DNA of 64,000 nt from Puccinellia tenuiflora (taxonomy: Eukaryota; Streptophyta; Magnoliopsida; Poales; Poaceae). The DNA is taken from NCBI GenBank assembly GCA_012064385.1, contig QRDG01000065.1:580586-644585 (forward strand), written 5' to 3'. Numbering within the stretch: the stretch's first letter is position 1; the number at the start of each line of letters is the position of its first letter. Positions 11,786 through 23,626 of this stretch are shown here, piece by piece. The translations under genes were made by a program, and so were the position numbers. The notes beneath the pieces are model-generated. The model did no database searches and was not told the DNA's origin. It was given only the letters and a program-made list of their open reading frames with translations.

Positions 11786-12843
11786 TGGTGACTTGCGGCG
11801 ATGGCGACGGCTAACGGCGGAAAAGAAGGGAGTGAGAGAGGAAGGGCATGTGCAGGAGGAAGGCGCGCTCACCCTCGACGCGTGGGTGCGCTCGGCATGG
11901 TCGGAGGAGGTCGGACGGCGGCACGGCCGGGCTCGAACTACGGTGGTCGAAGGCGGAGCAGACCGGACGGTGGCAGTGATTTCCCGGCTCCTTTCTTCAA
12001 TCCCAGTCATGAGGACGACGAGGATGACTAATGCGGAGCAGATGGCATGGTCGGATGGCTTCGAGGAAGCTTCGGTCGATGAAGATGTGGCGGCGCGCGC
12101 GGACGGCATCAGTGGAGCTCGGGAGAAGAAAAAGGGAACGGGGGAGCTAGGGAGGAGAGAGGAGCAAGAGAGCAGGGAGAGAGCAGGGAGCAGGTGAGGG
12201 TCATGGGCGTCGTGTCCTCCTTGACCACCAGGGGGAGCAGGTGGAGCGCGGCCGCGGCGCGACATGGCGGCATGGCACCAGGGCGCACTAGCACCACAGT
12301 GAGGAGGAAGAGGGAGGAGAGAGGAGAGACTGACAGTGGGGCCCACTATCATGTTTTTAAACTTTTCTCTTTACTGTTTTTCCCTTTTAGAAATAGCAGA
12401 CTTTGTCTATTTAAAAGAGGCACCAACACTTGTTAAAAAATTATATAAAAATCAGGGTGACTCCTAATAAGATAAAGAAGCTCACCATATTTTTATTTGA
12501 ATTTTTGAAATGATTAACTTGGTTTCAAAATAGGAATTGATTTAAACCTCATTTGAAGTCCCAAATTATTTAAGTGTTTGGCAAGAATTGCCATTGCCAA
12601 ATAATAATGAAAAAGCAAGGTTGGAACTTCCTGGACAAATATGTTCACTTGTCATGATATGGTTTGTTCCATAACTTGCATTTCATGTATTGGAGGTTTG
12701 GGGAGGTTTGGCTTCCCCATTTTTATGATTTCCAATTGTTGGTTGTTAACATTAGCAATTTAAAGGATGCCATGATGCGAACATGAGATGCAAAAAGTGG
12801 AAAAATTATTCATATTTTAGGGTACCAAACTGGGGCTGTTACA

Positions 12844-12882
12844 GGTCTCCTATGGTCAAGATGAGCTCTGATACCAACTCAT
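12844..12882 (-). mobile_element. Internal remnant of element D with primer-binding site
   Basis: These 39 bp between LTR C and LTR D contain, on the minus strand, TGGTATCAGAGC (12865-12876), an initiator Met-tRNA primer-binding site 6 bp from the D LTR. The rest of D's internal region was pushed left of the window by insertion of A-C. Confidence 0.7.
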
Positions 12883-15800
12883 TGGGGACCATGGACTAGC
12901 TGTCCGAAATACCCGATTATGGTTCACACAACGATCCCGTGATCAGTCTGTCGTTGCCCATAATCCGAATTGAATACCAAAGTTTACATCCATTACAATA
13001 TCGAATTAAAGTCTTACATAATAGGTCATTTAGACCGAGTCTTACATAATTGCCTTCATGGGCCAAACCAAAAGCATTCAGCTGAAGCTACGTAGTAGAA
13101 GTTCAAGACGTCCTAACGATGACCCGACAGGCAGTTGACTAATGAAGATCCCTAGTTCGCATAGAAGTCTCCATACTCCGCTTCGGCATAGTTCTCCTCG
13201 AGATCTGGCTAAGACAATAGCCAGGGACAAAACTAATATGAGTACAATGGGGATTGTACTCGCAAACTACCCCAACATGAGTATGCACCAGTTTTAAGTT
13301 GATTTCTAACACTTTCATTTATTAAAACATCTCTATATCCTTGTTGAAAAAGAACACATCTCTATATCCCTATATCTTTGTTGAAAAACATCTCTATATC
13401 TTTATTGAAAAAAAAGATGAGAAGAGTTTTATTACTTTCCTTAAAGAAAATAACCATTATAATTATTTCTCCAAAACTCCTCCTTTTTCCCGACCATGTC
13501 TCATCATGGTCCATTTATTTCCAACAACTCATACCACTCCATTTGGTAGGGTTGTGTGACATCACCTCCACATTTGTTTCTTTTTGACTTACAACTTTTC
13601 CAAAAAAACTTGCACATGGTCTAGTAGGGCCTCCCAACTATCCATATCCGAGGACTCGGCTATTCGAATAGTATTACCCTCTGCAGAGGTAGCACGCTTT
13701 TCCCACATCCATCCGGTAACTCATCGTGTCTGCCACGTCCTGCCATACAAGGTGTATGCGAAGTTGAGCCACCGACCATAGCCTGTCCTTTGCTCATGCT
13801 AGTATAGGACCCTACCGCTACGAATTCACCATTCCCTCGACACCTAGTATAGGATCCCCCGTCGAGGAACCTAAGTGTGAGGACTCGTAGTTCTGCCCGG
13901 CGAGCGAACCCTTCAATCCCCCGTCCATCAGACACCGGGACCCAGGTCAGGGGGTAGGTCGCCATGACCATCCCCTCATGGAACGAGGTCATCCTCGTTG
14001 TTGAGGCATCCCATACTAATATGAGAAAACTATATGACTACGCCCTTTCCCATATGTGGTTAGATGTGGTCGCACAGGTTATTGGCTGGTTGACGAAAAC
14101 TAGGACACAATGTGCATTTTTCATAAACATCACCATTCACCATTTCTCCATTTCAATACCGACAGTTCGGCAATCCACATCCATCCAGATACTTTCAAAA
14201 GGAGTTTGGAATAAATCATACTTTTCCCATCCTATAGTTTTAAATATCTACTCTATATTTCTACATAGGGTGGCAAAATAGTTGGTTTCCTGTCTTTGTA
14301 AAAAGGTTTCCAAAATCATTTATACTTTTGAATATTGCAGGTGATCACAATAGATGTATATAAAAGCAAGCTCAGTGAAGTAGCTTGCCTTGATCAACAA
14401 AGTTCTCGGGTTCCTGCTGTTCGAAGTATTCCCCCTCCTCGTAGGTTCCGGCAACATTCTCGTCCAATCGATAAATAAACAATACAAACAATCACTAAAA
14501 CTAACCAAGCAAGCACCACATCACTACAATCATAAACATCACAATTAGCTACTGCACACATAAAGTAACATAATTTGAATTCAATTTAATTTAATTAACC
14601 ATTATTTAATTGGGTCACAATTATGGCAGAAACTAGGGTTTCATGTTTAATTGCATAACTTATGTTCTGTTGATCACAAAAATATGAACTAAAATTTTAC
14701 AGAAAGCTACTGATGTGTAGAAGACAACCCAATTGGATTTAATTCAATTGGGGTTATTAAACTCGCTATCTAATTGTTTTAATCCAGTAAGTTAATATTT
14801 TAGTTTTTGCTGCAACTCAAGTTAATTTTATTAAAAAATTAAATCCTTTTAGGGGTAACTAACACTGATTAAATGTGATCTAACAAAATTGGTCCTAACT
14901 CATTTGGAATAACCGTTATTGTTATATAAATGTTTTAGTCCAGAAATGCTTTCTGAATTTCAACAGATGCCAATTAATTAATATTGATTAGTTAATTCTA
15001 CAAAAATTAGGGGAGCTAATTGATCATAGTATTAAGCTAACAAATAGGTTTGACATTATTTGGATTAACAGAGCATCCGAAACAAACAAGTTTAGATTTT
15101 ATACCTCTTGTGGTATTTTTAAAACTACTCTTTATTTACTAATCTAAATGAGATGAAACCATGTTGGTGAGTTAAGGAATTTCATAAGCTTTCCAGAACA
15201 TATTTATTCGATTTATTTGGATTCATAAATCTCAAGATATTGATTTTTAAAGTTGGGTCCAGTACTGGAATTCCAGAGAAAAAGAATTAGGAAATTCCTC
15301 TACTCTGGATAATGTTGAGAATTATGATAGGTGGGGTCCACCCGTCATAGACTCAGTGCGCGCTGGTAAATGAATAAAATGCTGATGGGTGGGGTCAGCC
15401 CGTTAGCCTAACTTAATCGAACCGTTACGATGCCGTTGGATCTAGATCCAACGGCCCACGATCAATGGCGACGACAGCGACCATATCCGGGCGGCGCCGT
15501 CGTGCCCGCGGCTGCTACGGTGGCCGGAAGCTCACCTAGGGCTCGGGAGAGGGTGGACGTGACGGCGTTCGACGGCAGAGGGCTCGGGGAAGCTCATGGG
15601 CGGACTCGTGCTTGCTGGGGATGCTCCTGGCATCGGTGAAGATCGGCTGCTCCTCCGCGGCCGAGCTCCAACTCCGGCGAGGTTTCTACGGCTCTCCTGG
15701 GCACGAAACAACGGGAAAAGGGCTCGGGTGAGTGTGGTGTCCACGGGAAGTACGGTGGAGAGGTCAGTGGGGAGAGGGAAGCAGCAGCACGGCGAGTCCG

Positions 15801-16969
15801 TGCTCGATGGGCACGGCGGTGCCCTGAGAAGAACAAGGGCAGCAGCGGCTCCGCCCTCCTGGCGGTGCCCGAGAGATGGTGGAGTGAGGGAGTGGAGCTA
15901 GGGCGGAGTGTGGAGGTGCGAGGCTCGGGGTGGCTTTATAGCCCGATGGCCGGCGCACGGTGGAGGCGGTGCAGGGAAGGGTGCAGGGGCGCGATAACTC
16001 GCCGTAGGGGGCGGCTATGGGGTGCGGCTACACTGTGGGGAGGCCAGGGAGCAGAAATGGGAGCGTGGGGTGGCGTGGCATGAGCTTGGAGGGGGGGGGG
16101 GGGGGGACGCTCCGCGCGCTCTGTGCGAGCTCGGGAGGTGCTGGGCGGCACGGGCACGGGCGTGTGGTGTCGGGGGCGACCAATTCCCGTGACCAGGGGC
16201 GTGGTGTGGTGCTGGGAAAGACAAGGCGCGGCGCTACCGCTAGATGGGCGGCTACGGTTCCCCCTACGCGTCGGCGACAGGAGCGGCATGGCGACAGTGC
16301 TCCGGTCCCCCGGCATCGATGATCACCGCGACCACTAGGGTGGCTCCCGTGTTGCTCTGATGTGCTGGGGAGGTCAGCGAGGTGGAGAGGAGTAGAGGGG
16401 CGCAGGGAATCGAAGAATAAACCTCCAAATCCATCAATTTGATATCGAGTTCATCGGTTTGGGGAAGAACATGGGCTCTGCCCTCCAGGTGTTCGATGAA
16501 TGCTCCAATGAAATTTTAATTCAAATTTCTGAAATTTATTTCCATGATTAGGTATAAACATGGATTTTTGATGCTATGATGTAATTTATTTGATAAGTGC
16601 ACCATAGCACATTTGGTGATTTGAAAAGAATAAAGAAAGAAATAGAATTTTAATTTAAGATTTTTAGAAATATTTTTGGAGAGGGAAAAGATGTAAGAGC
16701 AAAGTGGGAGTGATCATCATGTCACCCCACTGAATTTTCATTTTGAAAACAAATAAATTTTCTCACTTAGAGAAATTTGTGTGACACTTGTCACATGATT
16801 TTATGTGTTGATGTTTTTATTTTGTTTCTTTTCCTTTCTTCATATTTTTATTTAGCAAACACACACATCATGCAATGAAATACATGCAATCACACATAAA
16901 ATAATAAACAAATTCTTGGCCACATTTTTTGGAATTAATAATACTTATATTAATTCTGGGATGTTACAG
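12883..16969 (-). mobile_element. 5' LTR of element D, about 4.1 kb
   Basis: The left edge is TGGGGACC beside a primer-binding site, and the right edge is GGGATGTTACA. On the minus strand it therefore runs TGTAACATCCC to GGTCCCCA. It has the same layout as the TGTAACGCC family, with an AT-rich stretch, a GC-rich block (about 15430-16400) and an AT-rich end, but its sequence is clearly different. Open frames in the GC block run on both strands and match nothing I recognise. The right edge interrupts the antisense gene of Gypsy F. Confidence 0.65.
16091..16106. repeat. Homopolymer run of 16 G
   Basis: An uninterrupted G run lies in the GC-rich block of LTR D. It could form a G-quadruplex or be a length error; the sequence alone cannot decide. 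Confidence 0.9.
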
Positions 16970-18816
16970 TCGCCCCATCGCCAGCCGCCAGTACAGGAGC
17001 CTTCCTTTGCCGCTAGCATGATGCCTCTGAGCCCCCATGGCTCCTCCGCTGGGTCCGCAGAAATGCCCAAGTCGCTGGGCTGCAAGCGACCCCGCGAGTA
17101 AGTTTGCTTCTTGCTTGTCCTTGCTATGGATGTTGCCTTCGAACTTGCGGGTTGCGCTCCAAAGAAGCTGACCGAATGTTGTTGCAGGGGTCGAGCTTCC
17201 CCGGAGACCAGCAAGAGGCAGCGAGACGCGGCCGAGTACGATATGGCCACCAGCGCCGGAGTCCCCGAAGGGATGCTGCCCGCTTCCGATTTGCAGGGGT
17301 GGAGAAGATACACGGGGGTGGCGCGGAGGACGCATCCGGGGCGCCTCTTGCCCCCTCGAAGGCAGGAAACGTGGGGATACCGGAAGCAGCAAGTAAACCT
17401 CACCCCACCGGGCAAGCTTCACCTTCCTCTGCTTCGTCGGTCTAACATTGTATCTTGCTGATTCATATACTTCAGTTGTCGATGGGTCCCCAATAGGCGA
17501 CCAAGCCGCGACGACTCTGGACCAAGAGGTGTCCAAAGCCGCCCCTGAGGCGACGACGACCGCGCGCGCGGAAGGTGGGCGTGCTACGGCGCCTTCCGAT
17601 GGTCCGGCCGGGCCGAGACATCGAACTGCCCGGGAACTCCGGACATCCTGAGCTGCTCGTTTATGACCGGGGATGAGCTGAAGGCTTTCAGCGAGTTCTT
17701 GACGTGCTCCGGGCGAGTGTCGAGATTGCCACACTGGCGGAGCTCAAGGCAGATTTGTCCGCGCGGTGCGGTGGGAGAACTGGTGCTTCCGGGGGCCAGC
17801 AGGGACCAGCCCCCGAGGTCACGATCAGTGGGTCGAGAACCAAGGAGGCCGTGCTCCGGGGCATCGGCCAGCTGGTCCAGGAGATCGAAGCCAAAGAGGA
17901 CACGATGGCGCGTGCCATCTCTCGCCCCGAGGAGGTGATTCAGAGGGGATCGGCAGAGCTAACCCGCCAGTGGGGTTTGCTCTCGATTATGTGGAGGGGT
18001 CTCGAAAAGAAGAACAAGAGCTGGAAGGCTGATGTCGAGAAACGTGAGCACGACGTCGAGCAATGGGAGCAGTAGCTGAAGGCAAGAGAGGCTGAGCTGG
18101 CGGGGAAGGTCGAGGCCTTGGACCTCCGGAAAAAGGAGCTGGAAGGTGAAAACGAGTGACGCCTCGCAGAGGCAGAGAAAAACCATCAGGAGGCACTCGA
18201 CGAGAAGGCCAAGGATATCACAGACTTGCAGCTGAGGGAAGCAGAGGCCCAGAAGACTGTCGAGGACGCCGAGAAGATACTTCTAGCGGAAAAGGAGACT
18301 GTCCGTGCCTTGCGGGAGCAGGCCAAGCTAGATGGCCAGAAGGTTGCCGGGTTGGAGGAGTCCTTGAAGCTGAAGGAGGAGCTGTCATCGCTGACGGCCA
18401 AGCACCTCGAGCTGGAGAAGGACCGCTCCCGGGTATCCTTCGAACTGGTGGAAGTCCGTTGCCAAGCGGAGGACGGGTTCAAGAGCGTCTCCGCTGCCAG
18501 TGCGGATGTCGTGACATGGGTGCTTCAGCTGGATCAGCACGCCGAACTCTCCGGGTTGGCTCCGGACTACCACAGCCTCCCCGATGTGGCAGAGTTCCTC
18601 TCGAAGACGAGTGCCTCCATCAGGTCCATCAAGAACAGGACCGCCCGCCAGCTTCTCAATGATCGAAACAGGACCAGTCTTGAAACGGCAGCGCGTGTGA
18701 TGGCATCGTTCCGGGAGGCCAACGCGAAAGCCGTCATGCCCAACTTTGTGGACGCCAAGCCTTCCCAGTCCTCACTCCGGGCCGTGGATGCCTTCGTGAC
18801 CGCGCTAGCCACGTAG
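16970..18816 (+). pseudogene. Antisense coiled-coil gene of Gypsy F (spliced, broken)
   Basis: This plus-strand gene lies opposite to the F element's own gag. Three exons are visible: one ending at 17097 before GTAAGT, 17188-17392 between good AG and GT sites, and one from 17476. The last exon encodes a highly charged coiled coil (about 17860-18460) followed by a compact C-terminal part ending FVTALAT before a TAG at 18814-18816. It carries in-frame TAG (18073-18075) and TGA (18157-18159) codons and a frame change near 17650-17700. The style resembles plant proteins labelled putative gypsy-type transposon (PF04195), but I cannot confirm membership. The 5' part is cut off by LTR D. Confidence 0.55.
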
Positions 18817-19371
18817 ATGTACCCTCGTCCGCGCCCTTAAACTTCCTGCACACCATTCGAGCACCTCGTGCCCCAAATGTAATAAATATTGCGTCAGACT
18901 TCGCACTTTGTCAAAACTTATACTGTAATGCTTTAGGAAGTTTTACGCTACTCCATTCGCGGGTGTTTTTGCTTTATCATCTTTTCCTTTCTCCTCGTCT
19001 TTGAGAGATCCTTCAGGGATGTAAGCTTACCCATGAGCCCCTGACGGATCAGGAATGCCGTCACAAGCCCTACCAATTCCCAGAAGGTCACTCACCCTCT
19101 CGGCATGCACTCCTCCCGGGCGGTATCAGGTCTCTCACCGCTCCGTACCCCCGGGAGAGTCGACCCCTAGAGTGCTCATTCGACGGACAAGACGTGTTCT
19201 CGGTTTCGTGCATAGTTTTATACCCGCGAGATAGATAGCAAAACACGATACAGATTCTGACTAAGGATGACTTATCTTTTATTGCTCATCCGGAGGCCCG
19301 GGTGACAACTCGATTCTTCCGGGTACATCTCAGGGCGTCGTGGATACTTCTTGCATGCCGTGCATCTGGCT
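18817..19371. other. Non-coding spacer between the antisense gene and gag of F
   Basis: About 550 bp separates two convergent genes, the plus-strand coiled-coil gene and the minus-strand gag. The plus strand has an AATAAA-like motif (AATAAATATT) near 18880. I see no pol sequence here, so the element appears to lack pol at this position. Confidence 0.5.
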
Positions 19372-20272
19372 TCAACGTACCTCGCGGGGTGGAAGAGCAG
19401 CAGCTTCCTCGGCCCGCACGCATCGGTCGGCCATCTTCCACAAGTCCTCCAGGGTGTCCACCGCGTGGACTCTCAGCTTTTCACGCATCTTCATGTTGCG
19501 GACTTTGGCGTGGAAGACGGCGATGACGGAGATCTCTTGCAGGTCAGCCGGGGGAATGCCGTCGATGGTGCCCCGGAACCTCCAGATGTAGTGATGCAGT
19601 GTTTCTTTGGGTCCTTGCTCGAGGCAGTAGAAGTCAAGGACGGTCGCCGGGCTCAGCGCCGGGCAGGTCCTGGGGCACTGACCTGCCTGGCCTTCCATTT
19701 CCTCATGGGTGCGACGCCTGGGGTTGGAGCCTACCCGCGGCCTCGTGGGTTGGATCCTTGGGCCTCTTGCCATGGGGATCCTCTCGTCATTCCTCCTCTG
19801 GGGATGCTGGCGCAGGAGCGGCGGCAGCGCGGGTGTTGGTCAGGGCAGAACTCGTGGGAGCGTGGCAGTGGTGAGCATAGTCCAGCAGGTTTTCCAAGCT
19901 TGCGATCCATGCCCTCGCACGGGGATCGCTCTTGCACTGCTCTGGCGGGAAGGAGAGAAGCACTTGGGTCGTGCCTAGCACCTCTTCCAGCCCCCAGCTT
20001 TTCCGAGTCGACTGCTGCGACGGCTCACCACGAACCTCTTGAGTTCGCGACATGGTCTTTGCTTGCCGAAGATGCGCCTGTTCACCCAGCCTTGAGGGAG
20101 CAAGGGAAAAGCTCGGGACAGACCTTGTTGCGACCGAAGAGCCCGACGTTGAACTCGGTGATGCAGTTGACGTAGACCTTGCCGAAGGACCTGGCGGCGA
20201 GGTCGGTGCAGAACTTGAGGTAGATCTCGACGAAGATCTCGAAGTCGATGAAGATGGATCCAGCGCTTGCAC
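19372..20272 (-). pseudogene. gag of Gypsy element F, frameshifted
   Basis: The gag capsid-like region is on the minus strand. The downstream part (19372-19773) contains the retrotransposon gag signature: a YCLEQGPKETLHHYIWRF stretch, then EISVIAVFHAKV, EKLRVHAV and a Trp-containing ADRCVRAEEAA end. Upstream, a second frame (19787-20272) gives a helical EEVLGTTQVLLSFPPEQC region, and a third open frame covers the first 50 codons beside the primer-binding site. The shifts between frames show it is broken. No zinc knuckle is seen here, unlike element K of the same family. Confidence 0.65.
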
Positions 20273-20290
20273 CCCCTACCTGGCGCGCCA
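20269..20290 (-). other. Primer-binding site of Gypsy F
   Basis: On the minus strand this reads TGGCGCGCCAGGTAGGGGG followed by TGC, directly inside the LTR after a 2-bp spacer. Element K has a decayed version just after 51070. Confidence 0.85.
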
Positions 20291-20292
20291 GA

Positions 20293-21256
20293 TGTCGTGT
20301 CTTGGATCACGGACACCGAGAGTAAAGGATATTCCCTTTTTAGGTTCGGTATGGGGCGCGAAGGAGGCTGAGAAACATCTTCCATCGGGAGGACTTCATC
20401 TACGCCTTAGATCTGCGTACTAGCAAGCAACGCAGAGACAAAAGGAGTTTACCCAGGTTCGGCCCGCCCGGAGGCTAACAGCCCTACTCCTGCATGTCTG
20501 GATTGAGTGGTATATCATGGTGTAGCGTTACAGGGGTGGTTGCGGGTGCCAACCCGGGAGGTGTCGGCTAGAGGTTGAAGACGAGCAGATCCTGACCCGG
20601 AGGAGATCACCTCTCGCCTATGCTACTCTTCGTCTTGTGCGCTACCTAGCCTAGCCTCCGACTCTCTGGAAATCCGTCCCTTCCCTCCGGTGCCTTGGTC
20701 CTCCTTTTATAGGCTAAGGGGATCCCACAGGTGCACCTTTGGGGCGGAGGGGTTTTGACGGGAAAACCCCTCCGGGTTCTTCTTCGGGGGTGACGTGGCT
20801 TCTTCTCGTCCAAGTATTCTTCTGAGGGGGGTTAGGTGTGGTCGCCCACCTTTTGCAGGGCGGACGGACAAAGGCTGACACCTTTTTCCGACCCTGTCCC
20901 CCCACGGCGCCTCCATCTTCTTGGCGCCCAAGTCTTCTAGGAGCTTCCAGCCGGAGCTGGCAAGCCTATCCTCTTCGCGTGTGCGGAGGTTGGATCCCGG
21001 GGATGAGCCTGGCCTCCTGCCGGGCATCGGGGTCCCCGGGACCTCCGCGTCGTCTGCCGGGTTGAAGGGGGCCCCGGAAGGTCCCCTGGTCCTTAGCCGT
21101 GGTTGTCAATGACGTGCTTGCCTGGTCGCCGTGGGGCGGATGGGGGGCCCATCTACCAGTCTTGAACCTTGGCCTTGTTCGCCTTCTTGGTGGGCCCACA
21201 GGCGGTGGACCCACTTTGACCGCATCAGGGGAACCCCGTGTTCCACTATTGCGACA
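20293..21256 (-). mobile_element. 5' LTR of Gypsy element F
   Basis: This 964-bp LTR reads TGTCGTGTCTTGG at its left and ends ATTGCGACA at its right. It is the reverse complement of the K LTRs (50109-51070 and 60784-61778), sharing the ACCCAGGTTCGGCCCG-like block and the GGGATCCCACAGGTG-like region. In its own orientation it begins TGTCGCAATAGTGG. It is the right border of the whole left-hand nest; its 3' LTR is left of the window. The flanking 5-mer is AATAT (21257-21261). Confidence 0.85.
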
Positions 21257-22524
21257 AATATCTTTTATACCAAAGTATTGATAATAATGCGTAATTTTCC
21301 TAGCCTGGTAACTTTCTTAATATTCGATTGGTAACATCATACTAGTTTTGCTAACATCAATAACGTATAGGCTATAGTCTTCATAATAAAGGTTTTACTA
21401 TCCCCGTCTGATAAAACTAGTATGATGATTTTCTACAGTCTTTTTTTAGAAATATGTTTGATGATTTCCTTCCAGTGCTAAAACAATTGTTATGTTTTTT
21501 CTATCTAAGCAAATGATTATTCACCTTACTACATATGTGACTGGTAACATTTGTATGTTGTCATAATAGTAGGAAGTGGTATTTTATTTTTGTACAAAAT
21601 TTTACACTACTTGGAAGTGGGATTTTCCGATCTTTTTGCAGGTAGAACATCTAATCTTTTGTCTTGTTTTGTATTTTATTTGATCAGTTTTTTGTACAAG
21701 TAAAAAGTGGTAGATATTATTTGTTCAATAAAATTATACTAGTTGGAAGTGGGATTATAGTAGTTGGAAGTGGGATTTTCGTATATCCCACCCATTTATT
21801 TTTACCTAAAAATCACTAGCCCAAAAAGGGAATTGTTTTTATTGGTTTTCATTACAAGTAAGAAAATTCTATATTTTTTCGCGCTAAAAGGGAATTATTT
21901 CTTTGCGCGAAAACAACATGGTAAGAAAAGGAAATAGTTATCGACGCGAAAACAGCCCAGTCGGAAAAGCGAAGTCGCCTCCTTACGAGCGCGCTAGCTA
22001 GATACGCGTTGTGGAAAAGGGAATAGACCCAACTAGATACATGCTAAAGGGGATATAATCTGGCCCAGCAGGTCGGCCCGTTGGAGCTACAATTTTAGTG
22101 CCTCGGAAATTTTATGGGTATCAAACCAGAGCATGCGTGAAAAACGGGAATAGTTCCGATCGTTCAAACGTTCATCATGAAAGAAACTTTGGAGCGAATA
22201 GCGAATAAAGGGAATAGATCGGACGGACACGTTGGTCACGGGCGTAAGGTAGTCTTGCCCATTTTTTCCTATCTCCCACCATTTTTTCTTTTCCCTAAAA
22301 GTCCACCGTCCTAAAAAGGATATAAAAAGTTGGGTTTTTTTCCACGTCAGAATTGAATCTCTTTGCTGTTGACGGGAAAAGGGAATTGTAATAGGAACGC
22401 AAAGATGGCTAAATTGCTTTGCCACAAAAAAAACTCTTCATAAAAGGGAATAGACTTGCCTGCACTGTACGTATACGTACCGAACATAAAAGGAATTAGC
22501 TGGGCACCTGGACCGATCGAAACA
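21257..22524. other. Unrecognised AT-rich sequence without genes
   Basis: There is no long reading frame and no family I recognise. Three near-identical copies of TTGGAAGTGGGATT occur (about 21610, 21745 and 21765). A spaced AAAAGGGAAT-type motif recurs between about 21820 and 22500, and a perfect 15-bp inverted repeat lies at 21335-21349/21413-21427. It is probably an old, diverged repeat or part of the Copia/Helitron landing site. Confidence 0.4.
21335..21427. repeat. 15-bp perfect inverted repeat with 63-bp loop
   Basis: CATCATACTAGTTTT at 21335-21349 is repeated in reverse complement at 21413-21427. It could form a hairpin or be the end of a small terminal-inverted-repeat element. No target duplication was found. 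Confidence 0.7.
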
Positions 22525-23560
22525 TCTTATATTTACTAATTGGAGGCACCATACGAGGCTCCACGTTAATCCTAGAGTTTAGCAAATTTTATCCATCCGA
22601 TCTACCTATAATCTGTCTAAAGCCGTCGGATTAAAAAAAAATGACCAACACGCACTATTGACTCTTCTCGCATCTATGTTTCTCCACATGAGTTCGAATC
22701 CCATCAAAGAAGAATAATGCGTACCAAATAATAAAATATCCCCCGTTTGATGGCACCTCCCAATCTCCTACCTCCGTGACCCTTCTTCTCCCTGTAAAAG
22801 AAGAAAAATAGGAAACAGATCTAATAGTCACCTCGGTTGTGATGCGGGCAGCGCATCACTGATCCAGCCTTCATGCACGCCTAAGATCAATCGAACTCAT
22901 CCGATGCATGTCAGGTTGCACGAATTTTTTCTCACCGCCATGCGACCGATTATTCGTTGACTTCTGCTGATGCATGTCCGGCGGGAGCGTGCTGTTTTTT
23001 GGCCTTCTGTATGCTATGAAGTAGGTCGGATGGTCTCGCCGTCGGACACTAGCTAGCTGCCTTCTACGAGTACATCCTGTGCTGACCTTCCACCTACTTT
23101 GCGCACAGCTTCACAAACGTTTCAAGAATCTCTTCTGATTGGCCATAGAAGGACAGACCCAGGGCCAGTAGTGATTATGTAGATCGGGACGACTTGGAAA
23201 AAATATTCGTAGTGGCATGGCAGTGTTTCTCCAGCACCAACGCAACCTTATCAACCTTTCAGGTTTGGGCTCTAACTTAATTAATAAATACCATACGATT
23301 CTATGTGGGATTTTGCATGCATGATATGCGGGTGCATGGAATTAGTGGATGCAAATTAGATGGTTCGCTACTTCATGTGCGATTTATGATGGCCAATATG
23401 TTCAGATGGAACAAAAAAAAATGATTAAACCTTGCGAATTTGTGCCAAATACATACATGTGATTCAGCCTATGCATAGCTCTTAAGCGACAGTTCTTCTT
23501 AATTTAATTGTAAGCACGATGGATAATCATACCAGCGCAGTGTTAAATAATCAGAATCGA

Positions 23561-23626
23561 GCATACAGTTTGTTGTGATGTGGAAATAAAACAGCATGCA
23601 GTTTGTTGTGATGTTGAAATTAAATA
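23561..23626. repeat. 33-bp tandem duplication inside the Helitron
   Basis: Two adjacent 33-bp units both contain CAGTTTGTTGTGATGT and differ at a few positions. Confidence 0.85.

Larger units (their letters stand above)
9154..12843 (-). mobile_element. 5' LTR (C) of the A-C long-LTR retrotransposon, 3.7 kb
   Basis: It begins TGTAGCACCCCGACC, ends GGGGCTGTTACA, and is preceded by a primer-binding site, which makes it the 5' LTR of a minus-strand element. Its first about 1.4 kb parallels LTRs B and H, and its last 830 bp matches LTR A. A 75-bp tandem duplication and a GC-rich array of GGCCGG motifs (annotated separately) lie inside. The right flanking 5-mer is 12844-12848 (GGTCT); its partner is outside the window. 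The 221-codon frame at 11687-12352 lies in GC-rich LTR DNA and is not a credible gene. Confidence 0.8.

Noticed and set aside
11687..12352. 221-codon minus-strand frame in LTR C, partly repeated at 1168-1761
   Set aside because: The repetition follows from LTR homology, and the frames differ upstream and contain no domain.
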